Shown here: in pieces, positions 23,456 to 31,637 of the stretch
Numbering within the stretch: the stretch's first letter is position 1
How the letters are laid out: every line of letters begins with the position of its first letter
Origin: Ruminococcus callidus
GTDB taxonomy: Bacteria > Bacillota > Clostridia > Oscillospirales > Ruminococcaceae
NCBI RefSeq assembly: GCF_020709055.1
Contig: NZ_JAJFCK010000023.1
Coordinates: forward strand, 1 to 35,384
Length of the DNA: 35,384 nt
Direction of reading: 5' to 3'
Program-made: the position numbers and the translations under genes
Notes under the pieces: generated by a model
Told to the model about the DNA's origin: nothing
The model's database searches: none
Seen by the model: the letters and a program-made list of their open reading frames with translations, nothing else

Positions 23456-24439
23456 TTAAAATGTGAGATACGCTGCGCCGTAACTGAGTCCGCCGCCAAA
23501 TCCGGCGAGGATCAGGCTCTCTCCCCGCTGAATTCCGCCGCTGCGCACGCAGTCATCCAGTGCAATGGCGATAGACGCCGCCGAGGTATTGCCGTAATCG
23601 GCGATGTCCAAAAAGAACTTGTCCATTGGCTCGCCCAGCTGCTTGGCAGCTGCCTGCAGAATACGGGCGTTTGCCTGATGGCAGACGTAATGCTGCGGGA
23701 AACCGCCCGCTGCCTCGGACACACGGGAGATGCAGCCGGACAGTGCGTGCACTGCAAAGCTATAGACGGCTCTTCCCTCCATGTGCACCTGCTGTACCGG
23801 CTGTTCCGACTGGCTCTCTGCAAAGGGATTGGTGTTGGGGTAGCTCTTGGGGCAGTACAGCACCTCCGTATCCCCCTGTGCCCCGCAGTCAAAGGCATAG
23901 CGGCTGTTCTCGTCCAGCGCAATGACAGCTGCACCAGCACCGTCGCCAAACAGCACACAGGTGTTCCGGTCGTCGAAATTGGTGACACGGCTCAGCAATT
24001 CGCTTGCCACCACCAGCGCATACTTTTTCTCCGGCATGGTGCAGAGCAGGCTGCGGGCGGTATGGAGAGAATACAGGAATCCCGTGCAGGCGGCACAGAT
24101 GTCGAAGGCGAGAATCTGTTCCGGCAGTCCCAGCTTCTTTTGCAGCAGGCAGGCTTGTGAGGGGACAATGTGATCCGGCGTGATGGTGGCGCAAATGACA
24201 GCGCCGATCTCCTCCCTGGAGATGCCTGCCATCTCCAGTGCCCGTTCCGCTGCCTCTGCCCCCAGCGAGAGGTTCGTTTCGCCGTCGGCAAAGTGCCGTT
24301 TCCGGATGCCGGTGCGTGTGGAGATCCATTCATCGCTGGTCTCCACGATAGTTGCCATATCGTCATTTGTCACGGTTTTGGCAGGGACACTGCTGCCAGT
24401 TCCGCAGATGCGGATGCCAATGTTCGGTGTGATGTTCAT
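23456..24439 (-). CDS. Beta-ketoacyl-ACP synthase III-like enzyme (FabH family)
   Basis: The 327-residue thiolase-fold enzyme has the KAS III triad: Cys118 in ICAACTGFLY, His254 in VCHQANARI and Asn284 in YGNTSAAS. The N-terminal SDEWISTRTGIRKRHF is classic FabH. FabH condenses an acyl-CoA with malonyl-ACP. Here, however, no other fatty acid synthesis gene is adjacent; its partner is an acyl-AMP ligase, so a secondary lipid or metabolite role is as likely as housekeeping. I chose the ATG at 24439 with GCGAGGAA upstream. The promoter region carries three GAGAATC motifs. Confidence 0.9.
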   Translation of the reverse strand: MNITPNIGIRICGTGSSVPAKTVTNDDMATIVETSDEWISTRTGIRKRHFADGETNLSLGAEAAERALEMAGISREEIGAVICATITPDHIVPSQACLLQKKLGLPEQILAFDICAACTGFLYSLHTARSLLCTMPEKKYALVVASELLSRVTNFDDRNTCVLFGDGAGAAVIALDENSRYAFDCGAQGDTEVLYCPKSYPNTNPFAESQSEQPVQQVHMEGRAVYSFAVHALSGCISRVSEAAGGFPQHYVCHQANARILQAAAKQLGEPMDKFFLDIADYGNTSAASIAIALDDCVRSGGIQRGESLILAGFGGGLSYGAAYLTF

Positions 24440-24474
24440 ATGGGATTCCTCGCTTTCGTGTTGTTGCACCATCT

Positions 24475-24543
24475 AGTATACCCCTTTTCTGGAAGAGAAT
24501 CCACCTATTCCCACGAGAATCCGCTCTACACTTTAGAGAATCG
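24475..24543 (-). promoter_or_regulatory. KAS III operon promoter with three GAGAATC(C) operator motifs
   Basis: The minus-strand -10 TATACT occupies 24480-24475. GAGAATCC (written on the plus strand) occurs at 24495-24502, where it overlaps the expected -35, and at 24515-24522; GAGAATCG follows at 24536-24543. Starts are 20 and 21 bp apart, about two helical turns each. The same motif flanks the promoter of the adjacent regulator gene. They are probable binding sites of that regulator. Confidence 0.65.
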
Positions 24544-24545
24544 CA

Positions 24546-24580
24546 CAAAAAAGCAGCACTGCGGAATGCACAGTGCTGCT
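24546..24580 (-). terminator. Rho-independent terminator of the XRE membrane regulator
   Basis: AGCAGCACTG (24552-24561) pairs with CAGTGCTGCT (24571-24580); on the minus strand the stem is followed by TTTTTTGTG. It isolates the regulator from the KAS III operon. Confidence 0.88.
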
Positions 24581-24591
24581 GAAGCGTTTTA

Positions 24592-25287
24592 TCATTGTTC
24601 ATTTTTTGTCTTTTTTTCCGGAAACGGGTACGGAATCAGCCATTGGCGCACCGCTGCGCAGCGCCAAAAATAGCACAGCGCCACCGGAAGCTCTAGCACG
24701 CCAGCCAGCGCAAATACTACCGCTGCACCGGAAATGACGTGGAACGTCACAAAAACGGCAAGTGCTCCGCTCCAGATGATGCCGGTAATCGAAAGAAAAA
24801 TCCACGCCCGGGGCCACCAGAGACTGGCGAACACCAAAAGCACCACAAACATCCCTGTGAGTGCGTAGCAGAGAATCCTGCCATCCCACTGGTCTGCTAT
24901 GTGCGGCGCAAGATATTGAAACAGGCAGATTAGGAGAAATGCGGCAAACCACACCCCTGCTACGGATAGTAGAGTGATGAAAAAATGCTTCCAATCCACT
25001 CTACGCTCCGTAGAATTCGCCGATTTTGCGTTGCTTTTTGGAGTATCCGATTCTTCCGGCTGCGGTTCGGAAAACGATGTCAAGCTGTCCACAGAAATGC
25101 CAAAAATCTCCGCCAGCTGAACCAGCGTCGGCACATCCGGAATCCCGTCGCCCCGTTCCCACTTGGATATGCTCTTATCCGAATAGTTGATTTTTTCGGA
25201 GAGGTCGATCTGTGTCATGCCCATTTGTTTCCGGTACTTTGCAATGTTTCCGGCAATCGTTTTTCGGATCTCTGCTTCTGTCATCAT
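24592..25287 (-). CDS. Membrane-anchored XRE family transcriptional regulator
   Basis: The 231-residue protein joins an N-terminal HTH_3 domain (IAKYRKQMGMTQIDLSEKIN, then SDKSISKWERGDGIPDVPTLVQLAEIFGISVDSL, residues about 16-70) through a linker (71-98) to four hydrophobic helices (about 101-125, 135-158, 161-182, 185-205). This architecture suggests a DNA-binding protein tethered to the membrane that senses a lipid or envelope signal. AAAGGAG lies 6 bases before the ATG at 25287; the ATG at 25284 is also possible. It is directly upstream of the KAS III/ligase operon and shares its promoter motif. Confidence 0.88.
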   Translation of the reverse strand: MMTEAEIRKTIAGNIAKYRKQMGMTQIDLSEKINYSDKSISKWERGDGIPDVPTLVQLAEIFGISVDSLTSFSEPQPEESDTPKSNAKSANSTERRVDWKHFFITLLSVAGVWFAAFLLICLFQYLAPHIADQWDGRILCYALTGMFVVLLVFASLWWPRAWIFLSITGIIWSGALAVFVTFHVISGAAVVFALAGVLELPVALCYFWRCAAVRQWLIPYPFPEKKTKNEQ

Positions 25288-25323
25288 CAAGCGCTCCTTT
25301 CGTGAAATTCGAACTCCACATTA

Positions 25324-25412
25324 TTATAACATAGGAGAATCCGTATTTGATGAATTCCCTGTGAATTGAATTTTCCCATTTTTCTAAGGGCTTCTCATTC
25401 TGTAGAGAATCC
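25324..25412 (-). promoter_or_regulatory. XRE regulator promoter with GAGAATCC motifs
   Basis: The minus-strand -10 TATAAT lies at 25328-25323 (plus strand ATTATA). GAGAATCC at 25335-25342 falls in its spacer, and a second at 25405-25412 forms a dyad with upstream TTCTC (GGGCTTCTC..GAGAATCCC). This fits autoregulation by the XRE protein. Confidence 0.55.
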
Positions 25413-25459
25413 CTTTTTCCGGCGGCTCAATAAACTTGCGTTTTCCCGTCAAAAGCCAC

Positions 25460-25488
25460 TTGACAATCCTCCGGAAGCGTGCTATACT
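25460..25488 (+). promoter_or_regulatory. Sigma-A promoter of the riboflavin operon
   Basis: TTGACA (25460-25465), a 17-bp spacer and TATACT (25483-25488), seven bases before the riboswitch P1 stem. Confidence 0.9.
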
Positions 25489-25495
25489 AAAAACA

Positions 25496-25623
25496 GCTTC
25501 AGGGTACTGTGCAATTCAGAACCGGCAGTGAACGGCGTTTATGCCGCAGTCTGCGAGCCAGCGGAAACGCTGGCTGATTCGGTGAAATTCCGAAACCGAC
25601 GGTAAAGTCCGGATGAGAGAAGC
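25496..25623 (+). ncRNA. FMN riboswitch (RFN element)
   Basis: Conserved blocks are all present: GCTTC pairing with GAAGC as P1 (25496-25500 and 25619-25623), AGGGTACTGTGCAATTC, ACCGGCAGT, GCCGCAGTCTGCGA, a variable GCCAGCG/CGCTGGC stem, GATTCGGTGAAATTCCG, ACCGACGGTAAAGTC and GGATGAGAGAAG. The RNA binds flavin mononucleotide and shuts down the downstream operon. Confidence 0.97.
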
Positions 25624-25700
25624 CACGCAAAACAAGATTTACGTGTTTTCCCCATACAAAAATAACAGCCGGCCGTCCTGTGCGGATGGCTGTGCGAGCT

Positions 25701-25742
25701 GCCCTGTTGTGCGTCTGCATGACAGGGTCATTTTACTTTTTG
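25701..25742 (+). terminator. Terminator/expression platform of the FMN riboswitch
   Basis: CCCTGT (25702-25707) pairs with ACAGGG (25722-25727) and is followed by TCATTTTACTTTTT, directly before the ribD Shine-Dalgarno. An upstream ACAGCC/GGCTGT hairpin (from 25665) could take part in the switch. FMN-dependent termination is the likely mode. Confidence 0.75.
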
Positions 25743-25753
25743 GAGGTGTTTTC

Positions 25754-26917
25754 ATGACGGAGCATTCTTTTTATATGGAACGTGCCATTCAGCTGGCAAA
25801 GCGTGGCACGGGCTTCACCAACCCCAATCCCCTGGTGGGTGCCGTCATTGTCAAAGACAGCCGCATCATCGGCGAGGGATGGCACGCCCGGTACGGCGAC
25901 CTGCATGCGGAGCGAAACGCCCTGAAGCACTGCACAGAAGATCCGGCCGGCGCCACCATTTACGTCACGCTGGAGCCCTGCTGCCACCACGGCAAGCAGC
26001 CCCCCTGCACAGAGGCGCTGGCGGAGAGCGGCATTCGCCGGGTGTACATCGGTTCCCGTGATCCCAATCCGCTGGTATCCGGCAAGGGCATCGCATTCCT
26101 GCGGGAACACGGCATCGAGGTCATTCCGGATTTTCTGCGGGAACAGTGCGACCAGCTGAACTCCATCTTTTTCCGATACATCACCACAAAAATGCCCTAC
26201 ACCATTTTGAAATATGCCATGACGGCGGACGGCAAGATCGCCTGTGCCGGCGGTGCATCCAAATGGGTCACCGGCGAGGCTGCCCGTGCCCATGTGCAGC
26301 AGACCAGAAAGCGTGTGGCAGCCATCTGTGTGGGCATCGGCACGGTGCTGGCAGATGACCCCCTGCTCACCTGCCGCTGTGAGAATCCATCCCAGCCGGT
26401 GCGGGTGGTGCTGGACACCCGTCTGCGAATCCCCATGGAAAGCCAGCTGGTGCAGACCGCCAGGGAAGTGCCGGTTATCGTCTTTTGCTACAATCCGGAT
26501 CCGGACAAAAAGGCAGCGCTGGAAGCGGCAGGCGTTACCGTACTGGAGGCGAAGCTGCTGCCCAAGGAAGAACTGGACGAGTTGTTCATGCGGCTCGGCG
26601 AATTTCAACTCTCCAAGGAGGAACTGAACGGCAGACACATCTCCCTGCGGAACTGTCTGGAACAGCTGGGACAGCGTGGACTGGACAGCGTGCTCATTGA
26701 GGGCGGTGCGTCCATCCATGCCGCTGCACTGCAGGAAAAGTGCTGCGATCTGGTGCAGGTCTACGTTGCCCCGAAGCTGTTCGGCGGAGACGGGCTGTCT
26801 CCCATCGGCGGTATGGGCATCGCCACGCCGGACGAGGCAATTCTCCTGTCCCAGCCCGCAGTAACCCGTCTGGGACAGGACTTGCTGCTGGAATACACCC
26901 GGAAGGAGCGGTGCTGA
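25754..26917 (+). CDS. ribD: Bifunctional riboflavin deaminase/reductase
   Basis: The 387-residue enzyme catalyses the second and third steps of the GTP branch: deamination of the 2,5-diaminopyrimidine, then NADPH reduction of the ribosyl side chain. The deaminase domain (1-145) has the zinc motif HAERNAL (His51, Glu53) and PCCHHGKQPPC (Cys76, Cys85). The reductase domain (about 147-387) begins PYTILKYAMTADGKIA. The ATG at 25754 follows TGGAGGTG. It is the first gene of the riboflavin operon. Confidence 0.97.
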   Translation: MTEHSFYMERAIQLAKRGTGFTNPNPLVGAVIVKDSRIIGEGWHARYGDLHAERNALKHCTEDPAGATIYVTLEPCCHHGKQPPCTEALAESGIRRVYIGSRDPNPLVSGKGIAFLREHGIEVIPDFLREQCDQLNSIFFRYITTKMPYTILKYAMTADGKIACAGGASKWVTGEAARAHVQQTRKRVAAICVGIGTVLADDPLLTCRCENPSQPVRVVLDTRLRIPMESQLVQTAREVPVIVFCYNPDPDKKAALEAAGVTVLEAKLLPKEELDELFMRLGEFQLSKEELNGRHISLRNCLEQLGQRGLDSVLIEGGASIHAAALQEKCCDLVQVYVAPKLFGGDGLSPIGGMGIATPDEAILLSQPAVTRLGQDLLLEYTRKERC

Positions 26918-26918
26918 G

Positions 26919-27554
26919 ATGTTTACCGGAATCGTAGAGGAAATGGGCACAGTACGCCGGCTGAACCAGTCCCCCAACCGCTGTGAGCTGGAGCTGTCTG
27001 CCTCGAAAGTGCTGGAGGGGACGCAGATCGGCGACAGCATTGCCGTGAACGGCGTCTGCCTGACGGTAATTCGCATGGGCAGCGGCCACTTCACAGCGGA
27101 TGTCATGCCGGAAACGCTGCGGCGGAGCAATCTGGGACAGCTGAAACCCGGTTCGAGAGTGAATCTGGAACGTGCCATGGCAGCAGACGGCAGATTCGGC
27201 GGACACATTGTCGCCGGACACATTGACGGCACGGGAAAGATCCGTGCCATGCAGCCGGAGGGCAATGCCGTACTGGTAACCGTCAGTGCTGCGCCGGAGC
27301 TGCTCCGCTACGTGGTGGAAAAGGGTTCCATTGCCATTGACGGCATCAGCCTGACAGTGGCAAAGGTTACCCACACGGATTTCACAGTGAGCCTGATTCC
27401 CCACACCGGCGAGGAGACCACCCTGCTGCGCCACCGTCCCGGAGAGATGGTCAATCTGGAAACCGACATCATCGGAAAGTATGTAGAGAAGCTGATGCAG
27501 CCGAGAACCGGCGGTGTCACCATGGAACTGCTGCAGCAGAACGGATTCTGTTAA
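26919..27554 (+). CDS. ribE: Riboflavin synthase, alpha chain
   Basis: The 211-residue enzyme makes riboflavin by dismutating two molecules of 6,7-dimethyl-8-ribityllumazine. It shows the duplicated beta-barrel: MFTGIVEEMGTV and VNGVCLTV in the first half, HIVAGHIDGTGKI at the junction and GISLTVAKV in the second. The start is one base after ribD's stop, with AAGGAG inside the ribD end. Confidence 0.97.
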   Translation: MFTGIVEEMGTVRRLNQSPNRCELELSASKVLEGTQIGDSIAVNGVCLTVIRMGSGHFTADVMPETLRRSNLGQLKPGSRVNLERAMAADGRFGGHIVAGHIDGTGKIRAMQPEGNAVLVTVSAAPELLRYVVEKGSIAIDGISLTVAKVTHTDFTVSLIPHTGEETTLLRHRPGEMVNLETDIIGKYVEKLMQPRTGGVTMELLQQNGFC

Positions 27555-27576
27555 GCGATCAGAAGGAGTGATATTG

Positions 27577-28083
27577 ATGAAGCACGTCATTTGCTTTCAC
27601 AATCCGGATGAGGGAAACGGCTATCTGGGCAACTGGTACCCCTCACCGTTCGAAAAAGACGGCGTTTCCTTTGCCCACATGGAACAGTACATGATGTACC
27701 GGAAAGCCCTGCAATTTCAAGATATGGAATCCGCACAGCAGATTCTGCAAACCGACAACCCCGGCAAGGTCAAAGCGCTGGGGCGGAGCGTCCGGAACTA
27801 CGTGGACTCCCAGTGGAGTGCCGTCCGGCAGCAGATCGTCTACGAGGGGCTGCTGGAAAAATTCCGGCAAAACCAGCCGCTTCTCCAGGAACTGCTGGCA
27901 ACAGCGCCCCATCTGCTGGCAGAGTGTGCGGTACACGACAGAATCTGGGGCATCGGACTGTCCATGACAGACGAAAACCGTTTTTCGCCGGAAAAATGGC
28001 GGGGGCAGAACCTGCTGGGCTACACCCTCATGCAGGTGCGGGACAAACTATCCAACGAAGGAGATCATTTCTATGGCAATTGA
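27577..28083 (+). CDS. NADAR family protein, RibX/YbiA-like N-glycosidase
   Basis: The 168-residue protein has the NADAR (DUF1768) pattern: [42 protein letters not shown], then [14 protein letters not shown] and [12 protein letters not shown]. In riboflavin operons or fused to RibA, NADAR proteins are reported to hydrolyse reactive phosphorylated intermediates of the pathway before they damage cells. The context here fits that function. AGAAGGAG precedes the ATG; the last 11 bases overlap ribBA. Confidence 0.9.
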   Translation: MKHVICFHNPDEGNGYLGNWYPSPFEKDGVSFAHMEQYMMYRKALQFQDMESAQQILQTDNPGKVKALGRSVRNYVDSQWSAVRQQIVYEGLLEKFRQNQPLLQELLATAPHLLAECAVHDRIWGIGLSMTDENRFSPEKWRGQNLLGYTLMQVRDKLSNEGDHFYGN

Positions 28084-29275
28084 ATATAACACCATCGAAG
28101 AGGCGCTGCAGGATCTGCGCAACGGCAAGTGCATTCTGGTGACAGACGATCCGGATCGGGAAAACGAGGGCGACCTCATCTGTGCCGGACAGTTTGCCAC
28201 CACGGAGAACGTCAATCTCATGGCGAGTGCTGCCAAGGGACTGATCTGCATGCCCATGAGCCACGACAACATCATCCGGCTGGGACTGACGCAGATGGTT
28301 TCCCACAACACAGACAACCATGAAACGGCGTTCACCGTTTCCATCGACCACATCGACACCACCACCGGCATCTCCGCCGTAGAACGTGGCCTGACGGCTC
28401 GTATGGCAGCCGATCCGGCAGCGCATCCCGGCGACTTCCGCCGCCCGGGACACATGTTCCCGCTGGAGGCAAAGCCCGGCGGTGTTCTGGAGCGGAATGG
28501 CCACACTGAGGCGACTGTTGACCTGCTGCGTCTGGCTGGTCTGACACAGGTGGGACTCTGCTGCGAGATCATGGACGACGATGGTACCATGATGCGTGGC
28601 GAAAAGCTGGCGAACTTTGCGAAACAGCATGGACTGTCCTTTATCACCATTCAGGAGCTTCAGCGCTACCGCCGGAACCACGACAATTTCGTGGAGGAAG
28701 TGGCACGGGCAGAGCTGCCCACCGTCCACGGACACTTCCAGATGTTCGGATTCCGCAACACCATCAACGGCGACGAGCATGTGGCACTGGTCATGGGCGA
28801 TGTGGCAGACGGCAAGCCGGTATTGTGCCGGGTACACTCGGAGTGCCTGACCGGCGATGTGTTCGGCTCCTACCGGTGTGACTGCGGCGAGCAGCTGAAC
28901 CGTGCGCTGGACATGATCCACGCAGAGGGACGCGGCGTTCTGGTCTACCTGCGGCAGGAAGGACGTGGCATCGGTCTGCTGAACAAGATTCGGGCGTATA
29001 AGCTACAGGAAGATGGTCTGGACACTGTAGAGGCAAACATCAGGCTGGGCTTTGCGCCGGATCTGCGGGACTACAGCGTAGGTGCGCAGATCCTGAAGCA
29101 TCTGGGCGTGACCTCGCTGCGGCTCATGACCAACAACCCGGAAAAGATCGCAAAGCTGGATGAGTACGGACTGACCGTTGCGGAGCGTGTTCCCATCGAC
29201 ATTCCGGAAAAGCCGGAGAATCTGCGGTATCTCAAGACCAAGCAGTTCAAAATGGGACATTATTTGCATTTCTAA
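28073..29275 (+). CDS. ribBA: Bifunctional 3,4-dihydroxy-2-butanone 4-phosphate synthase/GTP cyclohydrolase II
   Basis: The 400-residue fusion supplies both precursors. The N-terminal RibB domain (about 1-200) has [14 protein letters not shown] and RRPGHMFPL. The C-terminal RibA domain has the zinc-ligand [21 protein letters not shown] and the RQEGRGIGL loop, and ends with a [10 protein letters not shown] segment. The ATG at 28073 is within the NADAR end, with GAAGGAG upstream, so translation is coupled. Confidence 0.97.
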   Translation: MAIEYNTIEEALQDLRNGKCILVTDDPDRENEGDLICAGQFATTENVNLMASAAKGLICMPMSHDNIIRLGLTQMVSHNTDNHETAFTVSIDHIDTTTGISAVERGLTARMAADPAAHPGDFRRPGHMFPLEAKPGGVLERNGHTEATVDLLRLAGLTQVGLCCEIMDDDGTMMRGEKLANFAKQHGLSFITIQELQRYRRNHDNFVEEVARAELPTVHGHFQMFGFRNTINGDEHVALVMGDVADGKPVLCRVHSECLTGDVFGSYRCDCGEQLNRALDMIHAEGRGVLVYLRQEGRGIGLLNKIRAYKLQEDGLDTVEANIRLGFAPDLRDYSVGAQILKHLGVTSLRLMTNNPEKIAKLDEYGLTVAERVPIDIPEKPENLRYLKTKQFKMGHYLHF

Positions 29276-29290
29276 GAAGGTGACATTCCC

Positions 29291-30112
29291 TTGCACTTAC
29301 TATTCTGCATCAACCGCAACTTCTGCTGGATGCTGGTGCAGTGTCTGCGCTCCATCGTCCGCTATCCCTGCACGACAGGCTACACCGCACACGTCCTGCA
29401 CTCCGATCTGACTGCTGAGGATCTGGCGCAGATGCAGCAGGCTGTGCCGGAGGCGGAGATTCTGGAGGCAAAGGTAGACGAGTCCTTCTTTCGGGACTTT
29501 CCGGAAACCAGCCGCTACCCGAAGCAGATCTACTACCGCATCTTCGCCGCACAGTTTCTGCCGGACGATCTGGAACGCATCCTCTATCTGGACACAGACA
29601 CCATTGTCATCCGATCCTTAGAGGAAATGTACCGAAAGCCATTTCAGGGGGCATCTTACATTGCCTGCACCCATGTGCGTGCGCTGTTCAACAAAATGAA
29701 CTGCCTGCGGCTGGGCATCACGGAGGATGTCCCCTACCTCAACACCGGCGTAATGCTGCTGAACCTGCCCAAGCTGCGGCAGCAGCAGACCACAGAGGAC
29801 GTGCTGGCATTTATCAGCGACAAGAAAAACCGCCTGCTCCTGCCGGATCAGGACATCATCACCGCCCTGTACGGCAAGCAGATTCAGCTGGAGGACAGCT
29901 ATCGCTACAATCTGAGCGACCGCATTCTCGCCATGTATAACGCACGGCATCCCGGTCACATCCGCACGCTGGACTGGGTACGGCAGAACACCAGCATCAT
30001 CCACTACTGCGGCAAAAACAAGCCGTGGAAGCCTGGATATGTGGGAAAACTGGACATCTTTTATCAGGAGCTTCTCGAAACCGAAAAAAATCACGGAGGT
30101 ATCACATCATGA
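29291..30112 (+). CDS. Glycosyltransferase family 8 protein inside the riboflavin operon
   Basis: The 273-residue protein is a GT-A fold glycosyltransferase of family 8. [13 protein letters not shown] includes the DxD metal/nucleotide-sugar motif (near 99-103), followed by [23 protein letters not shown], and a C-terminal [13 protein letters not shown] with the conserved H-x-x-G-x-x-K-P-W. GT8 enzymes usually act in lipopolysaccharide or glycoprotein assembly. It starts with TTG at 29291 after GAAGGTGA, and its stop overlaps the ribH start (ATGA). A role with flavins is unproved. Confidence 0.88.
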   Translation: MHLLFCINRNFCWMLVQCLRSIVRYPCTTGYTAHVLHSDLTAEDLAQMQQAVPEAEILEAKVDESFFRDFPETSRYPKQIYYRIFAAQFLPDDLERILYLDTDTIVIRSLEEMYRKPFQGASYIACTHVRALFNKMNCLRLGITEDVPYLNTGVMLLNLPKLRQQQTTEDVLAFISDKKNRLLLPDQDIITALYGKQIQLEDSYRYNLSDRILAMYNARHPGHIRTLDWVRQNTSIIHYCGKNKPWKPGYVGKLDIFYQELLETEKNHGGITS

Positions 30113-30570
30113 AAACACTGGAAGGCATGTATGAAGGCAAAGGTCTGAAAATCGCAATCGTCGCATCTCGTTTCAACGAGTTCATCACCACCAAGCTGGT
30201 GGGCGGTGCAGAGGACTGCCTGCTGCGCCACGGCACCGACGGCGATGACATCACACTGGCATGGGTGCCGGGCGCATTTGAGATTCCGCTGGCTGCCAAG
30301 AAACTGGCGCACACCGGCAGGTATGATGCCATCATCTGCGTAGGCGCTGTCATTCGCGGTGCAACCAGCCACTACGACTATGTGTGTGCCGAGGTTTCCA
30401 AGGGCATCGCACAGGTTGGACTGGAATCCGGCATTCCGGTACTCTTCGGCGTTCTGACCACCGACACCATTGAACAAGCCATCGAGCGTGCCGGCACCAA
30501 GGCAGGCAACAAGGGCTATGACTGCGCAATGTCCGCACTGGAAATGGTCAGCCTGTTCAAAAACATTTGA
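30109..30570 (+). CDS. ribH: 6,7-dimethyl-8-ribityllumazine synthase
   Basis: The 153-residue enzyme condenses 5-amino-6-ribitylaminouracil with dihydroxybutanone phosphate. Signatures: [40 protein letters not shown] with the catalytic His, and [33 protein letters not shown] site lies 9 bases before the ATG. It forms an icosahedral shell in many bacteria. Confidence 0.97.
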   Translation: MKTLEGMYEGKGLKIAIVASRFNEFITTKLVGGAEDCLLRHGTDGDDITLAWVPGAFEIPLAAKKLAHTGRYDAIICVGAVIRGATSHYDYVCAEVSKGIAQVGLESGIPVLFGVLTTDTIEQAIERAGTKAGNKGYDCAMSALEMVSLFKNI

Positions 30571-30596
30571 TAGAATCCTATAAAGTGAGCGAGTTT

Positions 30597-31379
30597 ATGA
30601 AAAATTTCATTTTCTTTGACATTGACGGCACCATTATCTCCGAGGACGGCTACCTGCCGGAATCCGCAGTCCGTGCCATTCGGGCTGCCCGCAAAAAAGG
30701 CAACGCCACCCTCATCAACACCGGACGCACTGCCATGAATGTTGACCCGTTCCTCCGGGAAATCGGCTTTGACGGATTTGTCTATGGCTGCGGTACAGAG
30801 CTGGAATATAACGGCAAGGTACTGTTCCACGAGAAGCAGACACCGGTATGCAGCCGGGAGATCGTAGAGCTGGTTCGCCGCACCAATGTGGCAGTGCTGT
30901 ATGAGCGCAGCGATGCCATGTTCATCGACCCCGGCACACGGATCCTGCCGGACTTGCAGAAGCTTCTGGCGCTTTACGAGAGCAAGCACGTGCCGGTTTC
31001 CAATCTGCCGGAGGATGCGGACTGGTACACCGACAAGTTCGTCATCTGGTATGACGATGCCAGCGATCTGGCTGCATTTCAGGCGGGTCTGACGGGCAAG
31101 TTCGACTACATCGACCGCGGCAACCGCTTTGCGGAGATGGTTCCCTGCGGCTGCTCCAAGGCAACGGGAATGAAGAAGATGATGGCGCTGCTGCATGCCG
31201 ACCGTGCCAACGTCTACGCCGTGGGCGACAGTCTCAACGACCGCCCCATGATGGAAGCTGCCGGCACAGGCATTGCCATGGGTGACAATCCCATGCTGCA
31301 CCCCTACGCCGACTACATCACGGCAAATCTGGCGGACGACGGACTGGAGAAAGCACTGGCGCACTTTGATTTGATCTAA
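30597..31379 (+). CDS. HAD hydrolase, Cof type; candidate ARPP phosphatase of the riboflavin pathway
   Basis: The 260-residue phosphatase has FFDIDGTI (motif I, catalytic Asp8 and Asp10), INTGRT (motif II), KATGMKKM with the motif III Lys and VGDSLNDRPMM (motif IV), plus a C2 cap. Cof-like HAD enzymes dephosphorylate 5-amino-6-(5-phosphoribitylamino)uracil in E. coli and Bacillus, the one step the other operon genes do not cover. Its place as last gene after ribH makes this role likely, though not proved. I chose the ATG at 30597; a start 10 codons earlier lacks a Shine-Dalgarno. The stop overlaps the repeat at 31379. Confidence 0.88.
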   Translation: MKNFIFFDIDGTIISEDGYLPESAVRAIRAARKKGNATLINTGRTAMNVDPFLREIGFDGFVYGCGTELEYNGKVLFHEKQTPVCSREIVELVRRTNVAVLYERSDAMFIDPGTRILPDLQKLLALYESKHVPVSNLPEDADWYTDKFVIWYDDASDLAAFQAGLTGKFDYIDRGNRFAEMVPCGCSKATGMKKMMALLHADRANVYAVGDSLNDRPMMEAAGTGIAMGDNPMLHPYADYITANLADDGLEKALAHFDLI

Positions 31380-31540
31380 GAGCTCGTGTTCATAGGCGTC
31401 TATCTACGTCTTTTCGGCAAATTTTGTTGCATACTGCGTTAAAAATTCTTGCCATACGAAAGTATGCCTGCAAATTTTTGCCTTGTCTGCAAAAAAATTT
31501 GCTCGAAAATCCGCATATATTTCCTACGAACACAAGCTCT
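31379..31540. repeat. Complete 162-bp MITE-like inverted repeat (family A)
   Basis: The termini AGAGCTCGTGTTCATAGG and, inverted, AGAGCTTGTGTTCGTAGG agree at 16 of 18 positions. The inner arms are also complementary (TTTTCG-GCAAATTTT and its partner), and the centre is a CATAC-GAAA-GTATG hairpin, so the whole unit can fold as one long cruciform. TA flanks both sides. No coding capacity is seen. The left end provides part of the HAD stop codon. Confidence 0.88.
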
Positions 31541-31567
31541 AACAGCCTGTCTTTCCAAGACAAACGC

Positions 31568-31610
31568 AAAAGAGCTGCTGTACCAATTTTGGTACAGCAG
31601 CTCTTTTTTT
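31568..31610. terminator. Strong bidirectional terminator
   Basis: AAAAGAGCTGCTGTACC pairs with GGTACAGCAGCTCTTTT, with a T7 run on the plus strand. It can end the riboflavin operon and, in reverse, the VWA gene. Confidence 0.9.
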
Positions 31611-31637
31611 ACTGGATTTGCGATTGTATGTCTGCGA

